From NCBI RefSeq assembly GCF_042654605.1, contig NZ_JBHSGT010000060.1, positions 1 through 55,741 on the forward strand: a DNA stretch of 55,741 nt, given 5' to 3'. Below, one piece after another: positions 32,123 to 39,978 of the stretch. A model generated the notes under the pieces. The model saw only the letters and a program-made list of their open reading frames with translations, ran no database searches and had not been told where the DNA came from. Position 1 is the stretch's first letter; every line of letters begins with the position of its first letter. A program made the translations under genes and the position numbers. This DNA comes from Enterococcus_I eurekensis. GTDB taxonomy: Bacteria > Bacillota > Bacilli > Lactobacillales > Enterococcaceae.

Positions 32123-33049
32123 TTATAATACCGGTAATTTAATTTGGCGGTATTCTTCTATGATTTCTTGATGAATTTGTGCGACTGGTCGGATCGAGTG
32201 AATATTGCCTAAGATTTGACCCGCCATTAACGAACCATTTTCAACATCGCCTTCGACAACCGCTTTGGCTAGTGAGCCCATAGTTAATTTTTCTAGTTCT
32301 TCACGAGGCACATCTTGATTTTCTAATTCTAAATAATGGACAGTCATCGCATTACGAATTGTTCTGACAGGTGCACCATTGCGTCGACCTGTAACTACGG
32401 TTGATGTTTCAATGGATTCAAGTACTTTTTCTTTAAAGCTTGCTGGAATCGGACACTCTTCAGATGCAAGATAGACGGTTCCCATTTGAATTCCTGCTGC
32501 TCCCATCGCAAAAGCTGCTGCTAAACTGCGACCATCTGAAAAGCCACCTGCAGCGACAACTGGAATCGATACAGCTTTAGTCACTGCGGCAACTAACGGC
32601 ATGGTTGCAACTTGACCAATGTGACCACCAGCTTCCATTCCTTCTGCCACAACGGCATCCACGCCTAACTCTTCCATTTTTTTTGCTAATTTTGCACTTG
32701 GAACAACCGGGATTACAATCACGCCAGCTTCTTTTAATTTAGGCATGTATTTCTTTGGTGTTCCTGCCCCTGTTGTGATTATCTTCACATTAGATTCTAA
32801 AATAACATCAACAATTTCGTCACAATTTTCCATCATTAACATCACGTTAACTGCAAATGGTTTACTTGTGATTTCTCTTGTCTTTTTGATTTCTTCTCTT
32901 AATTGATCTGCGGTCATGCCACCTGAAGCAATAATACCTAAACCACCAGCTTCTGAAACAGCTCCTGCTAATTGTGAGGTTGAAATCTGTGCCATCGCTC
33001 CTTGGAAAATTGGATATTCAATGCCGAGTAATTCATTAATTAATTTCAT
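32123..33049 (-). CDS. fabK: FabK-type enoyl reductase (FMN, nitronate monooxygenase superfamily)
   Basis: A 308-aa TIM-barrel flavoprotein. Seen: LGIEYPIFQGAMAQIS at the N terminus, AGGLGIIASGGM, KPFAVNVMLM, VVAEGMEAGGHIG (family catalytic-His region), PVVAAGGFSDGRSLAAAFAMGA (phosphate-binding), and VVTGRRNGAPVRTIRNAMT as in FabK. FabK reduces trans-2-enoyl-ACP with NADH/FMN. It is the last gene of the thl-hbd-crt-atoDA operon rather than in a fab cluster, so here it may reduce crotonyl-CoA; that is inference. ATG at 33049 has GAGGAAAG upstream. Could also be a nitronate monooxygenase. Confidence 0.85.
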   Translation of the reverse strand: MKLINELLGIEYPIFQGAMAQISTSQLAGAVSEAGGLGIIASGGMTADQLREEIKKTREITSKPFAVNVMLMMENCDEIVDVILESNVKIITTGAGTPKKYMPKLKEAGVIVIPVVPSAKLAKKMEELGVDAVVAEGMEAGGHIGQVATMPLVAAVTKAVSIPVVAAGGFSDGRSLAAAFAMGAAGIQMGTVYLASEECPIPASFKEKVLESIETSTVVTGRRNGAPVRTIRNAMTVHYLELENQDVPREELEKLTMGSLAKAVVEGDVENGSLMAGQILGNIHSIRPVAQIHQEIIEEYRQIKLPVL

Positions 33050-33074
33050 TTTACTTTCCTCTTTTCTATATTTA

Positions 33075-33105
33075 AGAGTGAGGGAGCATCGCACTCCCTG
33101 ACTCT
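33075..33105 (-). other. Intercistronic hairpin between membrane protein and fabK
   Basis: AGAGT-AGGGAG / CTCCCT-ACTCT stem with one mismatch and a 7-nt loop, no T run. Could act as a processing or stability element that sets fabK levels apart from the upstream genes. Confidence 0.45.
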
Positions 33106-33119
33106 CTTATTATAACATA

Positions 33120-34345
33120 TTATTGTTTAATACTTTTTGCCATTGGCCATTTATCAAAGAATGTATTCATAAATAACATTGGCATCATATAAACAAATTG
33201 CCCCCCATAATACCTAACATTGGATGACCTAAACCTAAGTCATTGCCACCAAATGGCCAGATGTGTAAATATTTGATCCATAAAATTCCTAAGACTGCAC
33301 CGACTATAATCACGATACCTAGTTGAGCTAGAATTCTGCCTGCCGCAGAAGGTACCATGTCTTTATTCGGATAGTCATCAAAATGATGATGCCAAGTTAA
33401 GAGCACATTGATAATCGTTAACACAAATGAAGCAACTGCTAAATCAGGTGCAATACCAACTGAATCAGCTAACGGTGTTAGAAGGTTTCTTAAAATTGGT
33501 AAGAATAAGAACGCGCCCCCTACAGCAATGCCTAAACCAATAAAGCCTTCCAATGGTTGTTTCGTTGTAATGAACTTTTGCGGATAGCCTTCGCCACCTT
33601 CTGCTGGAATTAAGAAGAAGAAAATAAACAATTGACACCATGCTAAAGCAGTTGCCCATGAACCAAATGGTTGACTCGTCACATTCACACCATCAATTTG
33701 TAACGTCATAAAGCTTGGAACAATAAAAGCAATCCAATTCAAGAGTGCTAAAAACAGACCTAATGAAAGGGTACCAAACGCCACTGTCCACGGCTCTTTA
33801 CTGTACTTGCTAAATGGATATTTGCTAAAGAGACTAACTAATGGAATTTGAGCTAAAATAACGGATAACGCAAAGAAGTTAATCGCTGACCAACCTTTAA
33901 TGGCTAGAAGTGCTTGCGCATCGTCCACCGGTCTAAACAAGACTTGCCAGTTAAATGGTTCCCACCATAATCCAAGGAAGGTTACAAAGAATGCAAAACC
34001 GACAATCCCAACTAAGAAAGCCAAGCCTGAATAACGAATACCTGCTTGTGGTTGCTGAGTTGTTTTTGCGTACTTACCATAATTCCCCATGTTTAACGTA
34101 AACCATACCCAAGTTGAAATGACCATCCAAAAGAAGGTTCCTTCAACCGACTCTTTTAAAAAGTGTCCTAAAATTTCTGGATCCAAGCTGGCAACTGAAC
34201 TGCCACCAATTGCTAAAATAATCATTTTCCAAATGTTTGACCAAAGAACCCATCCAACCGAAGCAATAATAACAAGTGCAATAACAGATAATGCCCCACT
34301 GATTAACGGATTCTTAAACTTTTTTTCCATAACATATTTTTCCAT
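33120..34345 (-). CDS. Integral membrane protein, 9-10 TM, candidate short-chain acid carrier; C-terminal frameshift
   Basis: I do not recognise the family. As sequenced the frame ends at 33185 (386 aa) with GHPMLGIMGGNLFI. Adding one G to the six-G run (six C at 33201-33206 on the plus strand) restores a longer frame to TAA at 33120, giving GIMGGQFVYMMPMLFMNTFF and about 407 aa, so a 1-nt loss in the run is likely. Hydrophobic segments: about 15-38, 66-84, 106-130, 152-174, 188-212, 232-252, 272-294, 308-326, 346-366; the loop TWHHHFDDYP is distinctive. Start ATG at 34345 with GGGAG. It lies between atoA and fabK, so a role in moving butyrate or acetoacetate is a context guess. Confidence 0.7.
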
Positions 34346-34409
34346 GACCGTCTCCCTTTTCTAAAGAAGAAAGCGAGATTAACTAGGTTAACCTCGCTTC
34401 ACCTAGTTA

Positions 34410-35063
34410 TTATAAAACCATTTCTTTTACATTCTCTGAAACAATGACTGTTGCTTCTGTTTTCTCCAATACTTCTTCCACACTTACTCCTGGTGCTGTT
34501 TCAATTAATAATAGCCCACCTTCAACCACTTCAAAGACTGCTAGGTTGGTAATAATCATATTCACCACACCCGCTGCTGATAACGGTAATGAACAACGTT
34601 TTAAGACTTTTGAATTGCCTTTTTTATCTGTGTGTTGTAATGAAACAACCACTTTTTTGGCACCAACTAGTAGATCCATCGCGCCACCCATTCCTGGTGC
34701 TAAAACGCCTGGGATTAACCAGTTGGCAATATCGCCATTTTCAGCAACTTCTAAAGCACCTAAAACGGTCATATCTACGTGCCCACCACGAATAATCGCA
34801 AATGATGTTAACATATCAAAAGTTGATGCACCTGGTAATAAAGTAATTGGTGCGCCACCTGAGTTACCTAAATCTGGATCAGATGTTTCTGCTGTTGGTG
34901 TTGCACCAAAACTCAACGCGCCATTTTCAGCCTGTAAGAAAACGTTAATTCCTTCTGGAATATAATTAGCCGCCGCATTTGGGATACCAAAACCTAAGTT
35001 TACGACTGAATTATCAGTAAATTCTTGTGCAATTCTTCTTGAAATAATCTCTTTTGGATTCAT
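34410..35063 (-). CDS. atoA: Acetate/butyrate-acetoacetate CoA-transferase subunit beta
   Basis: A 217-aa class I CoA-transferase beta subunit. Seen: VVNLGFGIPNAAANYIPEG, the catalytic-Glu motif LQAENGALSFG (Glu forms the CoA thioester), GGHVDMTVLGALEVAENGDIANW, and PGMGGAMDLLVGAKKV. Starts at ATG 35063 with GGAGG 7 nt upstream; its A is shared with the stop codon of atoD (TAATG), so the subunits are translationally coupled. Swaps CoA between acyl-CoA and acetate or acetoacetate. Confidence 0.92.
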   Translation of the reverse strand: MNPKEIISRRIAQEFTDNSVVNLGFGIPNAAANYIPEGINVFLQAENGALSFGATPTAETSDPDLGNSGGAPITLLPGASTFDMLTSFAIIRGGHVDMTVLGALEVAENGDIANWLIPGVLAPGMGGAMDLLVGAKKVVVSLQHTDKKGNSKVLKRCSLPLSAAGVVNMIITNLAVFEVVEGGLLLIETAPGVSVEEVLEKTEATVIVSENVKEMVL

Positions 35064-35794
35064 TATTCTACCTCCACTTTTAATTGATTTGTACTTGACC
35101 ATAACTCATTGAAGTAAGCTCTAGACTCTTCAAAGGTATCGCCTTGAACAATGTAATCAACTAATGGTCCAGGTACTTCCACATCATCCGGTGCAATTTC
35201 GCCAACTTCAACAATTTCATTTACTTCAGCAATGACTGTTTTACCTGCTAATGCCATTTGTAAAATAGCTGATTTACTTGTACCACGTGCCATGATATTT
35301 CCTTGTTTGTCGGCTTTAAATCCTCTAATTAAAGCATAGTCTGCTTTTAATGGTGTATAAAGTAAATATTTTTCACCTTCTACTTCAATCACTTCATGTT
35401 CTTCTTCTTGTTGTGTTCCAACGCCAACTGGTGTCACAACCGCTCCTAATCCAGCACCACCAGCATGGATTCGTTCTGCTAATGTTCCCATTGGACAAAA
35501 CTCAACTTCAATTTCATTATTTAAGTATTGGCGACTTAACTCTTTTGATGTGCCTACGTGTGCACCAATGTATTTTTTAACTTGTTTGTTTAATAATAAT
35601 GCTTCAATATCATGCGGTTTCATCGGATAAGATGCTACTGACATGATCAACGTTAAATCATTGATTTCTTTATGCTCTGCCAATTTTTCGATTAAACGAA
35701 TTGGAGAACTAACTCCTAAAAATCCTGATACCATCATACTTGAATTTGGTTTAATTAATTGAATCGCTTCTTCAACGGTCTTAATTTTATTCAT
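35063..35794 (-). CDS. atoD: Acetate/butyrate-acetoacetate CoA-transferase subunit alpha
   Basis: A 243-aa class I CoA-transferase alpha subunit. Seen: SMMVSGFLGVSSPIRLIEKL (the GGF.G oxyanion region of the family), IGAHVGTSKELSRQYL, EVEFCPMGTLAERIHAGGAGLGAVVTPVGVGT and PLKADYALIRGFKADKQGN. Start ATG with AGGAG 6 nt upstream; the crotonase stop lies 9 nt before it. Forms a heteromer with the product of the overlapping atoA. Confidence 0.92.
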   Translation of the reverse strand: MNKIKTVEEAIQLIKPNSSMMVSGFLGVSSPIRLIEKLAEHKEINDLTLIMSVASYPMKPHDIEALLLNKQVKKYIGAHVGTSKELSRQYLNNEIEVEFCPMGTLAERIHAGGAGLGAVVTPVGVGTQQEEEHEVIEVEGEKYLLYTPLKADYALIRGFKADKQGNIMARGTSKSAILQMALAGKTVIAEVNEIVEVGEIAPDDVEVPGPLVDYIVQGDTFEESRAYFNELWSSTNQLKVEVE

Positions 35795-35803
35795 GATAAT
35801 CTC

Positions 35804-36586
35804 CTATCTGCTCTCAAATTTTGCTTTTCTTTTTTCAACAAATGCACTCATACCTTCTTTTTGATCTTGTGTTGAAAACAAAGCACCAAATGATGCAACT
35901 TCATAATCAAGTCCTTGACCAATTGTCATGTCGATGCCTTCATTCATGACTTTTTTACCTTTTTCAATCGCTAATGGTGCTTGAGCAGCAATTTTTTTAG
36001 CCAATGCCAATGTTTCATTCATTAATTCTGCTTGTTCAACAACCGTATTAACTAAGCCAATGCGCTCAGCAACTTCAGCTGAAATGACTTTGCCTGAGAA
36101 AATCAACTCTTTCGCTCTTGACATACCAATTGTCCGTGCTAAACGTTGTGTGCCACCAAAGCCTGGAATGATGCCTAACCCCACTTCTGGTTGACCAAAT
36201 TTAGCATTACTTGAAGCGATACGAATATCTGCTGATAAAGCTAACTCACAACCGCCACCTAAAGCAAAGCCATTAACTGCGGCAATAACTGGAATTTTGA
36301 AGTTTTCAATTTTTGAGAATACGCGATTGCCTTTTTCAGAGAATTTTGTCGCTTCTGTCGTATCCATATCTGCCATTTCGGTAATATCTGCCCCAGCAAC
36401 AAAAGCTTTTTCGCCACTACCAGTAATAATCAAAACTTGAATGTCATCAATTTCAATTTTTTCTAATAGCACCTCTAATGCGTATAAGACTTCTGAGTTT
36501 AAAGCATTCAACGCTTTCGGACGATTAATCGTTAAAATCCCGATTTTTTCCTCTGTTTTATATTCAACACAAGATAACATATTCAT
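35804..36586 (-). CDS. crt: Enoyl-CoA hydratase (crotonase)
   Basis: A 260-aa crotonase-fold enzyme hydrating crotonyl-CoA to 3-hydroxybutyryl-CoA, or the reverse. Seen: LTINRPKALNALNSEVL, the oxyanion loop AFVAGADITEMADMD, IAAVNGFALGGGCELALSADIRIAS with catalytic Glu, FGQPEVGLGIIPGFGGTQRL with the second catalytic Glu, and RAKELIFSGKVI. Length exact for the family. Start ATG at 36586 has AGGAG about 9 nt upstream. Follows hbd by 15 nt. Confidence 0.93.
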   Translation of the reverse strand: MNMLSCVEYKTEEKIGILTINRPKALNALNSEVLYALEVLLEKIEIDDIQVLIITGSGEKAFVAGADITEMADMDTTEATKFSEKGNRVFSKIENFKIPVIAAVNGFALGGGCELALSADIRIASSNAKFGQPEVGLGIIPGFGGTQRLARTIGMSRAKELIFSGKVISAEVAERIGLVNTVVEQAELMNETLALAKKIAAQAPLAIEKGKKVMNEGIDMTIGQGLDYEVASFGALFSTQDQKEGMSAFVEKRKAKFESR

Positions 36587-36601
36587 AATAGGACGCTCCT
36601 T

Positions 36602-37453
36602 TTAGTTATAATCAAAAAAACCTTTGCCTGTTTTTCTACCTAACCATCCCGCTTCAACATATTTTTGAATGATTGGTGATACGCGATATTTCGGATCTTT
36701 AAACCCATCATATAAGACATTCATAATTGCTAGAACAACATCTAAACCGATTAAATCACCTAAGGCTAATGGGCCTAATGGGTGGTTCGCACCTAATTTC
36801 ATCGCTTGATCGATTTCTTCAGCTGTTGCCACATTTTCTGCTAAAACAAATGAAGCTTCATTAATCATTGGAATTAAAATACGATTCACAACGAATCCGT
36901 ATGAGTCTTTCACTTCCACACCAGTTTTGCCGATTTCTTTTGTTACTTCTTGAATTGCTGTTTTCGTTTCGACAGATGTTGTTAAACCAGAAATAATTTC
37001 TACCAATTTCATGACGGGTGCTGGATTAAAGAAATGCATACCGATTACTTTGTCTGGGCGTTTCGTTGCTAAAGCAATTTCAGTAATGGATAGTGAAGAT
37101 GTATTTGTTGCTAAAATCGTATGTTCTGCAGCAACTTCATCTAACTGTTTAAAAATTGATAATTTAATATCTTTTCTTTCTGTTGCAGCTTCAACAACCA
37201 AATCGACTTCTTTAGCTGATTCATAAGAAGTTGACGCTTGGATTCGAGACATAATTACGACTTTTTCATCTTCTGTTAAGCGTTCTTTTTTCACTTGACT
37301 GGCTAATTGTTTTTCGATTTTATTAATGTTTCCGCTTACAATTTCTTCTGAAATATCATTCAAATAAACTTGCATTCCTGCTTTAGCAAATACTTGTGCA
37401 ATACCTGCACCCATTTGGCCTGAACCAACGACCATTACTTTTTTGATAGACAT
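36602..37453 (-). CDS. hbd: 3-hydroxybutyryl-CoA dehydrogenase
   Basis: A 283-aa NAD(P)-dependent dehydrogenase. Seen: Rossmann VMVVGSGQMGAGIAQVFA, LVVEAATERKDIK, ATNTSSLSITEIA with catalytic Ser, RVIGMHFFNPAPVMKLVEII-type block (here KVIGMHFFNPAPVMKLVE, catalytic His), GFVVNRILIPMINEA, and MKLGANHPLGPLALGDLIGLD near the C terminus. Matches clostridial Hbd (282 aa). ATG at 37453 has GGAG 8 nt upstream; the GTG at 37462 is too close. Confidence 0.95.
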   Translation of the reverse strand: MSIKKVMVVGSGQMGAGIAQVFAKAGMQVYLNDISEEIVSGNINKIEKQLASQVKKERLTEDEKVVIMSRIQASTSYESAKEVDLVVEAATERKDIKLSIFKQLDEVAAEHTILATNTSSLSITEIALATKRPDKVIGMHFFNPAPVMKLVEIISGLTTSVETKTAIQEVTKEIGKTGVEVKDSYGFVVNRILIPMINEASFVLAENVATAEEIDQAMKLGANHPLGPLALGDLIGLDVVLAIMNVLYDGFKDPKYRVSPIIQKYVEAGWLGRKTGKGFFDYN

Positions 37454-37491
37454 GAACAACACTCCAATTATTTATTTTTATTTTTTATTTC

Positions 37492-38670
37492 TTATCTTTC
37501 AACAATTAATGAAACCCCTTGGCCACCACCAATACATAGTGTTGCTAGACCATTGTGTGCATCACGTTTTAACATCTCATGAATCAGTGTCACTAGCACA
37601 CGAGCGCCACTTGCACCGATTGGATGTCCTAGGGCGATTGCTCCACCATTGACATTGACAATTTCTGGGCGAATATTTAATTCATTCACCACACATAATG
37701 CTTGTGCCGCAAAAGCTTCATTGGCTTCGACTAAATCTAAATCTGCAACCGTCATTCCGGCTTTTTCTAAAGCTTTTCTTGTCGCTGGAATTGGACCAGT
37801 TCCCATAATCAATGGGTCGACCCCTGACGTCGCATGCGCTTTAATCGTAACTAATGGTTCTAAACCTAATTGTTCCGCTTTTTCTTTGCTCATAACAATT
37901 AAAATTGCAGCACCATCGTTAATACCTGACGCATTAGCAGCTGTCACTGTTCCTTCTTTTTTAAAGGCTGGTTTTAATTTGCTTAATCCTTCTAACGTTG
38001 CACCAAATCTTGGAAATTCGTCGGTATCAACAATCAGGTCGTCTTTTCTTTTTTGTGGAATGTGAATAGGAATAATTTCGTCTTTGAAACGACCACTCTT
38101 AATTGCTGCTTCTGCTTTATTTTGGCTAGCAACCGCTAATTGATCTTGTGTTTCTCGATCAATCTGATACAATTCACTAATATTTTCAGCTGTGATTCCC
38201 ATATGAATATCGTAGAAACTATCAGTTAACCCATCTTTTATCATCGTATCAACCACTTGGCCGTGTCCCATACGAGCTCCCCAACGGTAATCATCCAATA
38301 CGTAGGCTGCTTGGCTCATGCTTTCTGTTCCACCTGCAATCACGACTTGGTTATCACCGCTGATAATGGTTTGAGCAGCTAACATCACTGAGCGAAGTCC
38401 TGAGCCACACACTTGATTAATCGTTAAAGCCGGAACACCTTGTGGAATCCCTGCTGCTATTGAAACTTGTCGTGCTACGTTTTGTCCCTTTCCAGCGTTT
38501 AACACATTACCTAAAATCACTTCGTCTACTTCTTCAGGTAATAAATTCAACTGCTCTAAAGATTTTTTAATTACCTCTGCACCTAAATCCACCGCAGATA
38601 CGTTTTTAAATGCTCCTCCAAAAGAGCCAATTGCTGTTCTTAAAGCCGATACAATGATAACTTCTTTCAT
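37492..38670 (-). CDS. thl: Acetyl-CoA acetyltransferase (thiolase)
   Basis: A 392-aa biosynthetic-type thiolase condensing two acetyl-CoA to acetoacetyl-CoA, or cleaving it. Seen: VSALRTAIGSFGGAFKN at the N terminus, the acyl-accepting Cys in TINQVCGSGLRSV (about residue 88), NGGAIALGHPIGASGARVL (catalytic His) and LCIGGGQGVS (second Cys). ATG at 38670 has AAAGGTG; an in-frame extension upstream is not family-like. First gene of a seven-gene operon; promoter with overlapping cre at 38739-38767. Confidence 0.95.
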   Translation of the reverse strand: MKEVIIVSALRTAIGSFGGAFKNVSAVDLGAEVIKKSLEQLNLLPEEVDEVILGNVLNAGKGQNVARQVSIAAGIPQGVPALTINQVCGSGLRSVMLAAQTIISGDNQVVIAGGTESMSQAAYVLDDYRWGARMGHGQVVDTMIKDGLTDSFYDIHMGITAENISELYQIDRETQDQLAVASQNKAEAAIKSGRFKDEIIPIHIPQKRKDDLIVDTDEFPRFGATLEGLSKLKPAFKKEGTVTAANASGINDGAAILIVMSKEKAEQLGLEPLVTIKAHATSGVDPLIMGTGPIPATRKALEKAGMTVADLDLVEANEAFAAQALCVVNELNIRPEIVNVNGGAIALGHPIGASGARVLVTLIHEMLKRDAHNGLATLCIGGGQGVSLIVER

Positions 38671-38738
38671 AACGTTTAAACACCTTTCCATTTCTAATTT
38701 ACTTGTTGGCTTTTGTTGTTTGCGCAAATCACACTCTT

Positions 38739-38767
38739 AATGTAACTCCGTTTGTAACCGTTTACAA
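38739..38767 (-). promoter_or_regulatory. thl operon promoter overlapped by a cre site
   Basis: Minus strand TTGTAA (38762-38767), 17-nt spacer, TACATT (38739-38744). The sequence TGTAACCGTTTACA at 38753-38766 is a full match to the cre pattern TGWNANCGNTNWCA and overlaps the -35 box, so CcpA should repress the operon during growth on preferred sugars. Binding itself is inference. Confidence 0.8.
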
Positions 38768-38805
38768 ATTAATAAAATTAGGCCTTTTGTTTAATAAAAT
38801 TAATA

Positions 38806-38822
38806 GTTCGTATTTCACGAAC
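38806..38822. promoter_or_regulatory. Palindrome upstream of the thl promoter, candidate LysR site
   Basis: GTTCGTATTTCACGAAC: perfect 6-bp arms around a 5-nt centre, containing a T-N11-A LysR-type motif, about 40 bp upstream of the -35 box. Candidate site for the LysR gene just upstream. Confidence 0.5.
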
Positions 38823-38855
38823 CTTTAGCTTTCATTATTCAACTAAAAAAGCAAA

Positions 38856-38883
38856 AAAAAATAGTGTGAATCACACTATTTTT
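38856..38883. terminator. Bidirectional terminator at the end of the lysR pseudogene
   Basis: AAAAATAGTGTGA / TCACACTATTTTT perfect 13-bp stem with a 2-nt centre; it overlaps the last codons of the LysR frame. Confidence 0.85.
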
Positions 38884-39784
38884 CTCTTGAATTTCGACTG
38901 GCGAAGCAGTGCAAGATGGCGCCCTTCACATATTTTTCTAAACTCGCATAATTTTCTTTCACCGGTCGAGTGAGTAAAATTTCAAAAGGAACTGGGTCTT
39001 TAAAGTGGATCATTTTAACTTCTTTGTGAAGTTGTTCTTTGATTGGAGCAGGTAATAAAGCAACTGCATCGGATTCTCGTGCAACTTCTGTTAAAAAATC
39101 CCAAGATGAAGAAGTAAAATTCATTTCTTTCGTAATGCCTTCTTGTCGTAAACGATCAACAATTAATTTATTTTACGAAAAATCCCGATTAAAGGTCGCT
39201 AGAGGATAATTTTCAACTTCCGCCCACTCCAATTTTTTTCTTTGAGCCAATGGATGATCAATACTCATAAAAGCGCCAAATTCATCGCTAATTAAAGTAA
39301 ATTCCTCAAATTTTTCTTTATTCAAGTAAGCTGGATGAATTAAAACAGCTAAATCGAGTTCACCGCGCAGGAGCAATTGATGCAATTTGTGTGAGCCCGC
39401 TTCAACAATTTCAATTTTGACATCTTCATTTTTAACGATTAATTTTGTAAAAAAAGTAGTGAAGTAAATCCGTAAAATTAACGAGGGGATACCGACACGA
39501 ATCCGACCTTTTTTCTTCAAGGAGTCCCGGCGAACCATATCATGCATTTCAAAATGAAGTTTTCGGACTTTCAGTGCATAGGCATAGTACTTTTCTCCCG
39601 TTGGCGTGAGTTTTTTTAGGCGCCCATTTTGTCGGTAAAACAATTCAATGTTCTCCGACTTTTCAAAGTTTGAGATTAATTGACTTAGTGATGATTGTGA
39701 GACATTGGCTTTTTTAGCAGCCAACGTCAGATTCCCTTCTGATTCAACAATTTTTATAAAGTAATCGAGTTGATAAATGTCCAT
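38876..39784 (-). pseudogene. LysR-family regulator interrupted by an in-frame ochre codon
   Basis: One continuous frame of 302 codons, the normal LysR length, with a TAA at 39173-39175 (codon 204). N-terminal HTH: QLDYFIKIVESEGNLTLAAK and KANVSQSSLSQLISNFEK. The effector domain runs on both sides of the stop: RIRVGIPSLILRIYF before; NKLIVDRLRQEGITKEMNFT and SDAVALLPAPIKEQL after. A single base change (for example from CAA or TAC) explains it. The truncated 203-aa product would keep DNA binding but lose half of the effector fold. Probably the former activator of the adjacent thl operon (inference). Confidence 0.85.
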
Positions 39785-39920
39785 CCGTAAACGCCTCCAG
39801 ATTTGTTTCTTCCTCTCTAGTTTACTACATACTTCCGACTATCAGACAACGCTTTCAAATTAAGACTATTAATTTATTTAATAGTCTAATCAAATCACCT
39901 TATTATCCGATTCAAACAAA

Positions 39921-39973
39921 CAAAAACGCCTAATCAAATGCACCTGGAGATGCCAGGTGATTCGATTAGACGT
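39921..39973 (-). terminator. Terminator of the gan operon
   Basis: Imperfect stem CTAATC-TGCACCTGG / CCAGGTG-GATTAG; on the minus strand followed by GCGTTTTTGTTTG. Confidence 0.75.
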
Positions 39974-39978
39974 CGTAC

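Noticed and set aside
32123..33049. Nitronate monooxygenase as the primary call
   Set aside because: The C-terminal GRRNGAPVRTIRN block and the context fit FabK better, though the superfamily is shared and this remains an alternative.
34444..34965. Plus-strand frame of 173 codons opposite atoA
   Set aside because: Complement of a well-supported atoA reading frame; low-complexity Ser/Thr/Pro/Ile composition and no start signals.
37649..38065. Plus-strand frame of 138 codons opposite thl
   Set aside because: Antisense shadow of thiolase, no ribosome binding site.
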